Assembly (NCBI GenBank): GCA_046160825.1
Contig: JBJXHC010000059.1
Coordinates: 1-53,367, forward strand
Direction: 5' to 3'
DNA from: JBJXHC01 sp046160825
GTDB lineage: Bacteria; Bacteroidota; Ignavibacteria; UBA10030; UBA6906
DNA: 53,367 nucleotides
Positions 34,355 to 41,477 of the stretch are shown in pieces. A program made the translations under genes and the position numbers. The stretch's first letter is position 1. The number at the start of each line of letters is the position of its first letter. The notes under the pieces were generated by a model. The model saw nothing but the letters and a program-made list of their open reading frames with translations, was not told where the DNA came from and did not search any database.

Positions 34355-34696
34355 ATGACGACAACATTTACACCGTCGGTACACGACGACATTGCTATAC
34401 TTGAAATCTCCGGACCTCTCCTTGGTGGTGAGGAAACTGATGCGCTCAGGGAAGCATTTCAAGATTTGATCGACAAGAAACGGAGCAAGCTGGTGGTCGA
34501 TCTTTGCAGTGTGCGTTTCATAAACAGCATGGCCATCGGCGTCTTCATGGCAACGTATGCGAGCTATGTGCGCAGGGGATGGAAGATCAAGATTTGTAAC
34601 CTTTCCAAGGAAGTCAATGTCATTTTTGCTGTGACAAAGATGAATCAGGTGTATGATATTCATGATTCACGGGCAAAAGCGCTGGCCGCATTCTAA
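34355..34696 (+). CDS. STAS-domain anti-sigma-factor antagonist-like protein
   Basis: A 113-residue single STAS domain from ATG 34355 (GCAGGTA 7 nt upstream; an upstream ATG at 34340 is less likely). The pattern fits SpoIIAA-like proteins: beta strands DDIAILEISGPL and KLVVDLCSVRF, then INSMAIGVFMATYASY, then WKIKICNL and VYDIHDSRAKALAAF. The phosphorylatable serine corresponds to Ser58 in NSMAIGV, though the usual Ser-Ser/Thr-Gly is Ser-Met-Ala here. No cognate anti-sigma kinase is seen nearby. It follows the TPR genes after 50 nt and may belong to the same signalling unit. Confidence 0.8.
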   Translation: MTTTFTPSVHDDIAILEISGPLLGGEETDALREAFQDLIDKKRSKLVVDLCSVRFINSMAIGVFMATYASYVRRGWKIKICNLSKEVNVIFAVTKMNQVYDIHDSRAKALAAF

Positions 34697-34717
34697 AGAA
34701 CAAACGGAACAATCTCC

Positions 34718-35215
34718 ATGACTCTTCAAGAAATCAAAACACTCCATGCGTATAACTCGTGGGCGAACAACAGGATCTTCGATACGCTGGCAGGACTCAG
34801 TGCAGAGCAATACATGGAGGACATGAAAAGCAGTCACGGCGGAATCCACGGGACACTCGTCCACACAGTCGGAGCTGAGAAGGTCTGGTTGGAGCGGTTC
34901 CAGGGCGCACCGCAACCCTTCCTCACTGCCGACGGGCTGCGGTCTCTGGTTGAAGTGAGAGTCGTATGGGAAAAAGTCGGATTCGATACGGCCAAATGGT
35001 TGGGCGGAATGTCAGACAAGAAGCTTGGTGAGACGTTTACGATGACAACTCTCAAGGGGGATGTATTCACGCATGTATTCTGGCAGGCGTTCCAACACGT
35101 TGTCAATCATTCTTCATATCACCGCGGTCAGATCATCACCATGCTGCGACAGATGGGAATAAAACCGGTAAGCACGGATTTGATTTTGTTTTACAGGGAA
35201 ACGGCAAGGAAGTAG
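34718..35215 (+). CDS. DinB-family (YfiT/DinB four-helix) protein
   Basis: A 165-residue four-helix-bundle protein: HAYNSWANNRIFDTLAGL as the first helix, GTLVHTVGAEKVWLERFQG with the first metal histidine, and HVVNHSSYHRGQIITMLRQM with the His-x3-His pair. These three histidines form the usual DinB metal site. Members act as thiol transferases or hydrolases, or have unknown function. Length is typical. It starts 22 nt after the STAS gene. Confidence 0.85.
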   Translation: MTLQEIKTLHAYNSWANNRIFDTLAGLSAEQYMEDMKSSHGGIHGTLVHTVGAEKVWLERFQGAPQPFLTADGLRSLVEVRVVWEKVGFDTAKWLGGMSDKKLGETFTMTTLKGDVFTHVFWQAFQHVVNHSSYHRGQIITMLRQMGIKPVSTDLILFYRETARK

Positions 35216-35263
35216 GATGGCTGAAATGTTGGAGTATTGGATTGATGATGTCCGGAGTGGCCG

Positions 35264-35800
35264 GTGAGTCGTCCCATACTTCTTGTAAAGCTTTTTCTGT
35301 TCGCGTATCTCGGCTACCTGTTCTGGTTTCTGCTCACCTCTGAAGGTCCCGCCGCGCCGGCATACAATCCACCATTTGTCCTCTGGGTACTTGACACGAT
35401 CAACCTTTTCATCCATGAAGCGGGACATTTATTCCTGCGACCGTTTGGTATGTTCATTCACATCATCGGCGGGTCGTTCTTCCAGTGTTTCACTCCTCTC
35501 GCGCTTCTCGTTGTTACGTGGCGGCAGAATGTCTCCCAGATTGCTTACCCGGCGTTCTGGTTCGGCGAGAATCTCGTCAATGTAAGCTACTACATTCAAG
35601 ATGCGCCGTATCGCAAACTCAAACTGATTGCCAGGGGGTTGATTCACGATTGGGGATGGCTTCTTGCCGGAAGGAAGGAAATGGCCGCGCCGCTGAGTCA
35701 GGTTGTGTTCTGGGTGGGAATACTGATTTGTGTTGCCGCGATTGGTGTGGGAATATACTATGCGATAAGAGATTACAAGGAAGCGAGTGCCTTTTCTTGA
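35264..35800 (+). CDS. integral membrane protein with HEAGH zinc-protease motif
   Basis: A 178-residue protein starting at GTG 35264 (CGGAG about 6 nt upstream), with four hydrophobic helices. The second contains His51-Glu-Ala-Gly-His55 (LFIHEAGHLFLRPFG), the HExxH motif of membrane zinc metallopeptidases such as M50. A further conserved-looking acidic/aromatic stretch, AFWFGENLVNVSYYIQDAP, could supply the third ligand. It is shorter than typical site-2 proteases and lacks an obvious PDZ or LDG motif, so proteolysis is unproven. Its end overlaps the converging ATP-grasp gene by 28 nt. Confidence 0.65.
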   Translation: MSRPILLVKLFLFAYLGYLFWFLLTSEGPAAPAYNPPFVLWVLDTINLFIHEAGHLFLRPFGMFIHIIGGSFFQCFTPLALLVVTWRQNVSQIAYPAFWFGENLVNVSYYIQDAPYRKLKLIARGLIHDWGWLLAGRKEMAAPLSQVVFWVGILICVAAIGVGIYYAIRDYKEASAFS

Positions 35801-36864
35801 GGCGTTGACTTTTGACGTGGGGTGCGACGTAACGCCAGTTCTACGATCTTCCTGAGGGTTGCCACACTACTCAATCCTGCTTTCTTTGCCGCCTGCATAA
35901 AAACATCATCTTCCGATAAATCCGGGTTCGGGTTCACTTCCAGAACATACGGCTGATTCCGTTTGGTCAATCGTAGGTCAATGCGCGCGTAGTCGCGACA
36001 ACCGAGCGTGTTGTACGTTGCAAGAGCGACCTCACGGATTTTCTTCTCGACGCGTTTCGGGAGATCAGCGGGACAGCGAAGTTGCAACTTTTGGTACGCC
36101 TCGTTGTTCGGGTCCCATTTGGCATCATAACTCAAAATGTTATGGAGATGAGGAGGGAGACCGGAAAAATCCATCTCCGCAATCGGCAGGACTTTCGGCG
36201 GGTAGTTGCCGAGGATGGGGACATGCAGTTCGCGTCCGTCGATGTACTCCTCAACGAGTGCAGGCTGTTTGAACTCCTTCCAGATGTAGTGTACGCGCTC
36301 ACTCATGAGATCGAAGCTCTCCACCACGGAGGCATTGTCTATTCCCACGCTCGCGTCTTCACGCACCGGCTTAACAATGAGCGGGTAGTGGAGTCCGTGT
36401 CTTCGCAGGAACTGTCCTTCGTTCATTACACGAAAGCGCGGCGTACGAATACCGTTGGCGAGCAACAGGTGCTTTGTTGGCGCCTTCCGTTGGCAGAGTG
36501 CAAGTGTAAACGGAGAAGCGCCGGTGTATGGAATGCGGAGGAGATCATACAATGACGCGACCATGTATTCCTGTCGCGGGTCGTCATTGAAGAATTCGAT
36601 GAGGTTGAACACCACATCGGGAGGGTTGTGGGTGAGTGCCTCCAGCAGGTCCCCGAAGCGATCATTGATGTTCACCGCATAGGAGCGGAATCCAGCCTCG
36701 GCCAGCGCTTTCGCAAGCGTTCGCATCTGTTCATCCACCGTCGTGATCTGTGCCCGGACATCAAGACTGAGATCGGGATCCCGACGGGCCTTCTTGATCA
36801 TTTGCTCGTACTCTTCCTCACCGATCTGGCTGTAGAGTATTGCGACGGAGACTTTGTCGGTCAT
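35773..36864 (-). CDS. D-Ala-D-Ala ligase-like ATP-grasp enzyme
   Basis: A 363-residue ATP-grasp ligase. The middle and C-terminal parts follow the Ddl pattern: PFTLALCQRKAPTKHLLLAN, YPLIVKPVREDASVGIDNAS (ATP-binding lysine and glycine loop), ALVEEYIDGRELHVPILGNY, and the magnesium-binding DYARIDLRLTKRNQPYVLEV, NPNPDLS. The N-terminus (residues 1-100) is more divergent, with GEEEYEQMIKKARRDPD before the usual Rossmann half. Known relatives join amino acids or small acids by amide bonds. Since wall Ddl enzymes usually sit with mur genes, this isolated copy is probably specialised. A GGGAG lies just before ATG. Divergent from the C39-like peptidase and overlapping the M50-like gene at its 3' end. 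Confidence 0.85.
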   Translation of the reverse strand: MTDKVSVAILYSQIGEEEYEQMIKKARRDPDLSLDVRAQITTVDEQMRTLAKALAEAGFRSYAVNINDRFGDLLEALTHNPPDVVFNLIEFFNDDPRQEYMVASLYDLLRIPYTGASPFTLALCQRKAPTKHLLLANGIRTPRFRVMNEGQFLRRHGLHYPLIVKPVREDASVGIDNASVVESFDLMSERVHYIWKEFKQPALVEEYIDGRELHVPILGNYPPKVLPIAEMDFSGLPPHLHNILSYDAKWDPNNEAYQKLQLRCPADLPKRVEKKIREVALATYNTLGCRDYARIDLRLTKRNQPYVLEVNPNPDLSEDDVFMQAAKKAGLSSVATLRKIVELALRRTPRQKSTPQEKALASL

Positions 36865-36927
36865 AACTCCCTATGCGTGAATGGGTTATCGGTACGGAAT
36901 TCAACATCGAATGTCAAGCACCGTCTA

Positions 36928-36958
36928 TTGGAATTCCCGGCCATGTTGCGTACCTTAT
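36928..36958 (+). promoter_or_regulatory. promoter for the C39-like peptidase
   Basis: TTG (36928-36930), 20-nt spacer, TACCTTAT (36951-36958). The predicted start falls near 36965, at the foot of the hairpin at 36964-36992. Confidence 0.45.
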
Positions 36959-36963
36959 CAGCC

Positions 36964-36992
36964 GTGAGCCACACTTGGCTCACAATTTTTTT
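36964..36992 (+). terminator. terminator-like hairpin upstream of the C39-like gene
   Basis: Perfect 8-bp stem GTGAGCCA / TGGCTCAC with a 4-nt loop, followed by AATTTTTTT, ending 27 nt before the ATG at 37019. No plus-strand gene ends before it. It therefore acts as a leader hairpin, an attenuator, or the end of an unseen short transcript. Confidence 0.7.
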
Positions 36993-37018
36993 CTGCAACC
37001 TCAACTCAGATTTGCCCC

Positions 37019-37879
37019 ATGGGTCTGTATCCTCAACCGAACAACTGGCAGTGCGGGCCGTTTGCCCTCAAGTATGCATTGATCATGCTCGGCAAAATTG
37101 TGAACGAAAAGGAAGTTTCCCGTATTGCCGGTACGCACTGGTGGTCGGGGACGGACGAGATCAAGCTTGGCCGCGCCGCGAAGCGATATAATTGCCGGAT
37201 GAAACTCATACGCAGGAAGAACCCGCTCTGGGCACGCCGGGAGTTGCTGCTGGCTCTCAAGCGCGGTTACCCCGCGCTCTTGTGTGTGGAGGGATGGAAC
37301 CATTGGATTACGGTGGTGGGTGCAGAAAGAGGCAAGTTTATTTATATCGACAGCCGCGAAAACCCTGTTGTCTGTATCGACACCTGGCGTGTACTCAAGA
37401 AGCGATGGGTATATACGGAACCTGACGAAGAGGATCCAACCACAAAGCTTGAGTTGTACGACCTGCATCTGGTGATACCGAGTTTCCGTGTCCGCAGCAA
37501 GGCACGCTTTTCATTGAAGAGCGCGCACTACCTGCGCAGACCGGAGAACCGCGCGTTTGCCACGCACTGGGATGAATACTTCAATGATTTACTTTCGATC
37601 TGTACGCCCCGTACACCACGAAGCGCGAAGGTGTTTCCTATGGGAGAAATCCTGCGCCGTCACGGGACAATGATTCGTTCACAGATTGCATACTGGCACG
37701 GTTTCGTTAAACCTGCTCAGATCATCAAGGTGTTGCGGAACTATCAGTTCATAGCGGACACGTACGACCTCGTAGTCAGAAAGCAGGACGAGAAGAGAGC
37801 CATTGTGGCAATCACTGCCAACCTCGCGCTCTGGGCCGCAAGCAAGTTCGGGGTTGACGATATGTACGGAAACAACTAA
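37019..37879 (+). CDS. C39-like (papain-fold) cysteine peptidase, cytosolic
   Basis: A 286-residue protein whose first residues already form the active site: Gln6, then Cys12 in NNWQCGPFALKYAL. His95 is in EGWNHWITVVG and Asp111 in FIYIDSRENP, completing the Cys-His-Asp arrangement of C39-like peptidases. There is no signal peptide and no ABC transporter domain, so it works in the cytoplasm, unlike bacteriocin-exporting C39 enzymes. Residues 170-286 form an unrecognised C-terminal domain (FATHWDEYFNDLLSICTPRT ... HGFVKPAQIIKVLRNYQF). The start cannot be earlier, because no in-frame start codon lies in the leader. Divergent partner of the D-Ala-D-Ala ligase-like gene. Confidence 0.78.
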   Translation: MGLYPQPNNWQCGPFALKYALIMLGKIVNEKEVSRIAGTHWWSGTDEIKLGRAAKRYNCRMKLIRRKNPLWARRELLLALKRGYPALLCVEGWNHWITVVGAERGKFIYIDSRENPVVCIDTWRVLKKRWVYTEPDEEDPTTKLELYDLHLVIPSFRVRSKARFSLKSAHYLRRPENRAFATHWDEYFNDLLSICTPRTPRSAKVFPMGEILRRHGTMIRSQIAYWHGFVKPAQIIKVLRNYQFIADTYDLVVRKQDEKRAIVAITANLALWAASKFGVDDMYGNN

Positions 37880-37949
37880 CTTTCACTTATAGAAAATTGG
37901 GGAGCGCATCGCGTTTCCTCAGTGTCGAAGCGTTTCATCCACCGGTACT

Positions 37950-39527
37950 GTGCCCTCAACACATCTCTTCCGAGACCATACCCGCATTTTCCTGATCGGT
38001 CAGGTGTTGCACCTGCTGGTCGCGATCCTCGCATATTATGTCGTCCTCGCGCCTTCTCCGGAAGCCAATGTGCTGTGGCTCTTCATTCCACTCCTCCCCG
38101 CATTCGTCGTGGCACTCGCCTGCGAGTGGTTTGCCCGGACGTTCATCTACCGGTCGCTCAAAATCCTTGACGGACTCAGCAGCGAGCAACGTTATGCTCA
38201 GAACCAGGACCTGAGCAGGGGCGTGGTACAAATCCACAATCTTCCATTCCTCTCGGCACTGAGTGTCTATGTTGGTCGCGGATTAATCTTTCCGCTTGTG
38301 TACGCGGGATGGGCGATGGTTTTCGCGGGTTTCATGTTCCGCGGTCCATGGGAGGCCGCCGCCTTCATGTTGATGGCATGCACGATGGTTCCACTACTTC
38401 CGGCAGTGTATGAATTCTACGCGCTTGGGCCTCTGATCGAGAAACGGTATACCGATATGATCTCCTACCGGGGCGTCCTTCTCGCTGAATGGAAAGATCG
38501 GATTATTGTCGTGACGAACAGCGTGCGCATTGTATACGTTGTGGCGATGCTGGGTGTAGCGCCCCCGCTGCTATTATTATCGCGCGGAGCGGCCGTTCGT
38601 CCGCAGGACGCCGTTCTCCTCGGGACGTGCATTGTCACCATCGCCGTCGCGATTGCAATGTTGATGGTTAAAGATGTACAGCGCTCCATCGGTATTCTCC
38701 TGACAGCAATGCGACAGGTGGAGCGGAATCGCCCACCGCTTGCCGTCAGCATTACCACGGCGGATGAATATTCCGAGCTTGCGGATGGGATGACGAGGAT
38801 GATTGCCGGGCTGAAGGAGCAATCGTTCATCCGTGATACGTTCGGGAAGTATGTTCCCCGCGCCATCGTTGAAGCGGTGCTGCGTAACGGTGTGAACCTT
38901 CATGGCGAAACGCGGACCGTGGCAACCTTGTTGGTGGACATCCGGCAGTTTCGCGATCGATTCGATCGGTCAGCGCCGACAGAAATCGTCAGTCTCCTCA
39001 ACCAATATCTCGCTTCTGTCACCGGCGCGGCACAACACTACAGCGGTACCATAGATAAAGTCGTGGGCGACCGTGTACTTGTCGTGTTTGGAGCACCGGT
39101 GACGCTGGATCAGCCCGTTGACCGTGCATTGTTTGCAGCGTTGGAAATCCGAAAGAGCATGGAAAAATTGAACAAGAAACTCACGCAAAAATCGGGCAAA
39201 CCATTGAGTGTTGTATTGAATGTTCACTATGGCAATGTCATAGCGGGACACATTGGCGCGGCGGAACGGTGGGAGTACTCGATCGTGGGAGACGCTGTGA
39301 GCGACACGTATCACTTGAACGATCTCCATCGCACCTCGGACCAGCAAATTCTGGTTTCAGATCCGGCACGGGCAATCGCGAACAGCGGGTTTGTATTCGG
39401 CTCGACCCTACCGGCCCCGCTGGTTGTGAAGGCCGGTGCCACACTTCCGGTGTATCCGCTCGTCGATCATCACCATACTCCTGACATTACGCCTGCAACA
39501 ACCGGTTCATCCACAGACCTGACGTGA
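37950..39527 (+). CDS. class III adenylate/guanylate cyclase-like membrane protein, degenerate site
   Basis: A 525-residue protein (GTG start at 37950) with six hydrophobic helices in residues 12-240, a HAMP-like linker (about 240-295) and a class III nucleotide cyclase domain. The metal-binding aspartates Asp330 (LLVDIRQF) and Asp374 (KVVGDRV) and the base-contacting Lys370 and Asp448 are present. In the usual G-D-x-V-N-x-x-x-R-L motif, however, the catalytic Asn and Arg are replaced (GDAVSDTYHL: Ser451 and His455). Catalysis may be weak or absent, or the domain may act as a nucleotide sensor. It follows the C39-like gene after 70 nt and a DUF1684 gene begins 7 nt later. Confidence 0.82.
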   Translation: MPSTHLFRDHTRIFLIGQVLHLLVAILAYYVVLAPSPEANVLWLFIPLLPAFVVALACEWFARTFIYRSLKILDGLSSEQRYAQNQDLSRGVVQIHNLPFLSALSVYVGRGLIFPLVYAGWAMVFAGFMFRGPWEAAAFMLMACTMVPLLPAVYEFYALGPLIEKRYTDMISYRGVLLAEWKDRIIVVTNSVRIVYVVAMLGVAPPLLLLSRGAAVRPQDAVLLGTCIVTIAVAIAMLMVKDVQRSIGILLTAMRQVERNRPPLAVSITTADEYSELADGMTRMIAGLKEQSFIRDTFGKYVPRAIVEAVLRNGVNLHGETRTVATLLVDIRQFRDRFDRSAPTEIVSLLNQYLASVTGAAQHYSGTIDKVVGDRVLVVFGAPVTLDQPVDRALFAALEIRKSMEKLNKKLTQKSGKPLSVVLNVHYGNVIAGHIGAAERWEYSIVGDAVSDTYHLNDLHRTSDQQILVSDPARAIANSGFVFGSTLPAPLVVKAGATLPVYPLVDHHHTPDITPATTGSSTDLT

Positions 39528-39534
39528 TCTCACG

Positions 39535-40209
39535 ATGAAAAAAATGAAGAATGCTGTTGTCCTGATACTGACGCTTGTCCTCATTTCCTCCTGTGCAAAG
39601 TCTCCGGAATTTCCATCCCTCAGTAGTGCCGATAGTCTCGTAATCGTTCAGGACAATACCCTTCACCGGCAGGAGACCGAGGCATATTTTGCAGAGGCTC
39701 CCGGCTCCCCGTTTGTCAAGGATACAACGGTTGAGTTTAACGGACTGCATTGGTTCCCCATCAACCCGAGGTTTCGTGGACTATCAAAGCTTCATCGCTA
39801 CGACAATCCGGAGACCGTGACGGTGATGGGAACAAAAGGCGAAGCACGACGGCAGCTTCGGTACGGATATTTCGAGTTTGTGGTACCGGATACCCAGGGC
39901 CATCCCGCGACGATCAGGATCAATGCCTACAAGTTCACTCCGTACGACAAGAGGCGATACGAGTTATACCGGGACAATTTGAGCGTGTGGTTCACCGACC
40001 GAACCACCGGGAAGGAAACCTACCATGTAGGGCGCTATGTGGAAATTGGTGACGAGCAGTCGGACCTGAACCATGTCTACAGCATTGACCTGAACAAAGC
40101 CTACAATCCGTATTGCGCCTACAGCGATATGTTTTCCTGCGCCATTCCACGCAAGGAAGATCACGTCGATCTGGCGTTACGCGTGGGGGAGATGAAGTAC
40201 CACGAATAG
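39535..40209 (+). CDS. DUF1684 lipoprotein
   Basis: A 224-residue protein with a lipoprotein signal ending in LISSC (MKKMKNAVVLILTLVLISSC). The mature part matches DUF1684: GSPFVKDTTVEFNGLHWFPI, YDNPETVTVMGTKGEARRQL and the characteristic C-terminus LNKAYNPYCAYSDMFSCAIP ... LALRVGEMKY. The His/Asp/Cys-containing end is strongly conserved in the family, which has no known activity. The stop-to-start distance to the cyclase gene is 7 nt, so the two are co-transcribed. Confidence 0.85.
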   Translation: MKKMKNAVVLILTLVLISSCAKSPEFPSLSSADSLVIVQDNTLHRQETEAYFAEAPGSPFVKDTTVEFNGLHWFPINPRFRGLSKLHRYDNPETVTVMGTKGEARRQLRYGYFEFVVPDTQGHPATIRINAYKFTPYDKRRYELYRDNLSVWFTDRTTGKETYHVGRYVEIGDEQSDLNHVYSIDLNKAYNPYCAYSDMFSCAIPRKEDHVDLALRVGEMKYHE

Positions 40210-40244
40210 TACAGAACGCCGCCGCTAATCCGGTGTGCATTTCC

Positions 40245-40273
40245 TTGATTCTCTACCTCCAAATCCCTATTAT
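40245..40273 (+). promoter_or_regulatory. promoter upstream of the ATP-grasp/GCS2/M29 operon
   Basis: TTGATT (40245-40250), 17-nt spacer, TATTAT (40268-40273); equivalently TTG-N20-TATTAT. The best promoter match between the DUF1684 gene and the operon. The start is expected near 40280. Confidence 0.6.
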
Positions 40274-40305
40274 GCTTTCGAGCTTTCCCAATCTTTTCCC
40301 CCGTT

Positions 40306-40404
40306 ATGAATCAAGAATACACGGCAGGCATAGTCCCTTCACAGCTACGCGATATGGACGTGACGGTGTTCAGTCATCATCATGGTTCCCACACAAGAAA
40401 TTGA
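40306..40404 (+). CDS. candidate 32-residue leader or precursor peptide
   Basis: ATG 40306 opens a 32-codon frame (MNQEYTAGIVPSQLRDMDVT, VFSHHHGSHTRN, stop at 40404). It begins about 25 nt after the predicted transcription start and ends 47 nt before the ATP-grasp gene. Composition is soluble, with three consecutive histidines and a mixed polar C-terminus. There is no Shine-Dalgarno (CCCCC precedes the ATG), and no family is recognised. It could be a peptide substrate for the adjacent ligases, a leader peptide, or chance. Placement is the main argument. Confidence 0.25.
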   Translation: MNQEYTAGIVPSQLRDMDVTVFSHHHGSHTRN

Positions 40405-40451
40405 TTGTTGTTTGTTGCTGATTGTTCATTGAACTGAAAGGAGCATGAGTT

Positions 40452-41468
40452 ATGAAACGTGTAGGCTTGCTGTTCGGCATGGAGAATACATTCCCCGGTG
40501 CTGTCGTTGCAAAAATCAACGAGATGAATGCCGGGGTGGTTGCGGAGTTTGTGGATATCGGCTTTACCCAAATGGCGGAGCCGACGAAATACGACGTCAT
40601 CATCGACCGTATCTCGCATGACATCCCTTACTACAGAGCGTACCTCAAGAACGCGATTCTCGGCGGCACCATTGTCATCAATAATCCGTTCTGGTGGAGC
40701 GCCGATGACAAGTTCTTCAACTATGCCATGGCATCAAAGATCGGTGTTGCGATTCCGAAGACCGTACTCGTTCCCTCACATGTTCATCCACCCAACACCA
40801 CATCGCAGTCCATGCGGAACCTGCACTTCCCCCTTGACTGGAACGCGATGTTCGAATACATCGGCTTCCCGGCTTTTCTGAAGCCACACAGCGGCGGTGG
40901 TTGGAAGAACGTCTACAAGATTCATAATAAAGAAGACTTCTTCCATTTCTATCATCAGACAGGCGACCTGGTGATGACGTTGCAAGAAGGGATCGAATTC
41001 GAAGATTATTTCCGTTGCTATGTGATCGGTCAGGAGAAGGTTCACATTATGCGATACGATCCGAAGCAACCACACGAAAGCCGCTATGTGAAAGACGCTC
41101 CGCCGATCCCTGCTGCTCTTGAACAACGGGTTATCGGTGATTGTCTGAAAATCTGCCGGGCGCTCGGCTACGATTTGAACACTGTGGAGTTTGCCGTACG
41201 TGACGGTATTCCCTATGCCATTGATTTCCTCAATCCTGCCCCCGACGCGGATTTCTATTCGGTGGGTGCGGAGAATTTTGCCTGGATTGTCAACGCAGTG
41301 GCGGAGTTTGCCATACAGAAGGCGTTGAGCAACGAGCGCGCAACGGCGGATTATCGTTGGGACCGGTTCCTGAACGCCGACGTTACCGAGAAGAGCGGTG
41401 GCAATGGCGTCGGAGAACTTACCGATGCAAAATCGACCAAACGTGGTGCGAAGACTCCCAGAAAGTAG
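40452..41468 (+). CDS. RimK/glutathione-synthetase-like ATP-grasp ligase
   Basis: A 338-residue ATP-grasp enzyme with AAAGGAG about 9 nt upstream. N-terminal half Rossmann-like (KRVGLLFGMENTFPGAVVAK). The ATP-binding core contains GFPAFLKPHSGGGWKNVYKI (lysine plus glycine loop), LVMTLQEGIEFEDYFRCYVI and the metal-binding end TVEFAVRDGIPYAIDFLNPAPD. A Lys/Arg-rich tail (TKRGAKTPRK) is unusual. Such ligases form amide bonds between carboxylates and amines, often with glutamate or cysteine. It is the first long gene of an operon with a GCS2-type ligase (9 nt gap) and an M29 aminopeptidase. Confidence 0.85.
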   Translation: MKRVGLLFGMENTFPGAVVAKINEMNAGVVAEFVDIGFTQMAEPTKYDVIIDRISHDIPYYRAYLKNAILGGTIVINNPFWWSADDKFFNYAMASKIGVAIPKTVLVPSHVHPPNTTSQSMRNLHFPLDWNAMFEYIGFPAFLKPHSGGGWKNVYKIHNKEDFFHFYHQTGDLVMTLQEGIEFEDYFRCYVIGQEKVHIMRYDPKQPHESRYVKDAPPIPAALEQRVIGDCLKICRALGYDLNTVEFAVRDGIPYAIDFLNPAPDADFYSVGAENFAWIVNAVAEFAIQKALSNERATADYRWDRFLNADVTEKSGGNGVGELTDAKSTKRGAKTPRK

Positions 41469-41477
41469 GCAAGGCAG

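Noticed and set aside
36873..37082. 69-residue plus-strand frame before the C39-like gene
   Set aside because: It runs through the terminator hairpin and into the start of the peptidase in another frame, and looks non-coding.
40113..40421. 102-residue plus-strand frame overlapping the DUF1684 gene end
   Set aside because: Half of it is a shadow of the DUF1684 gene; no ribosome site and unnatural composition.
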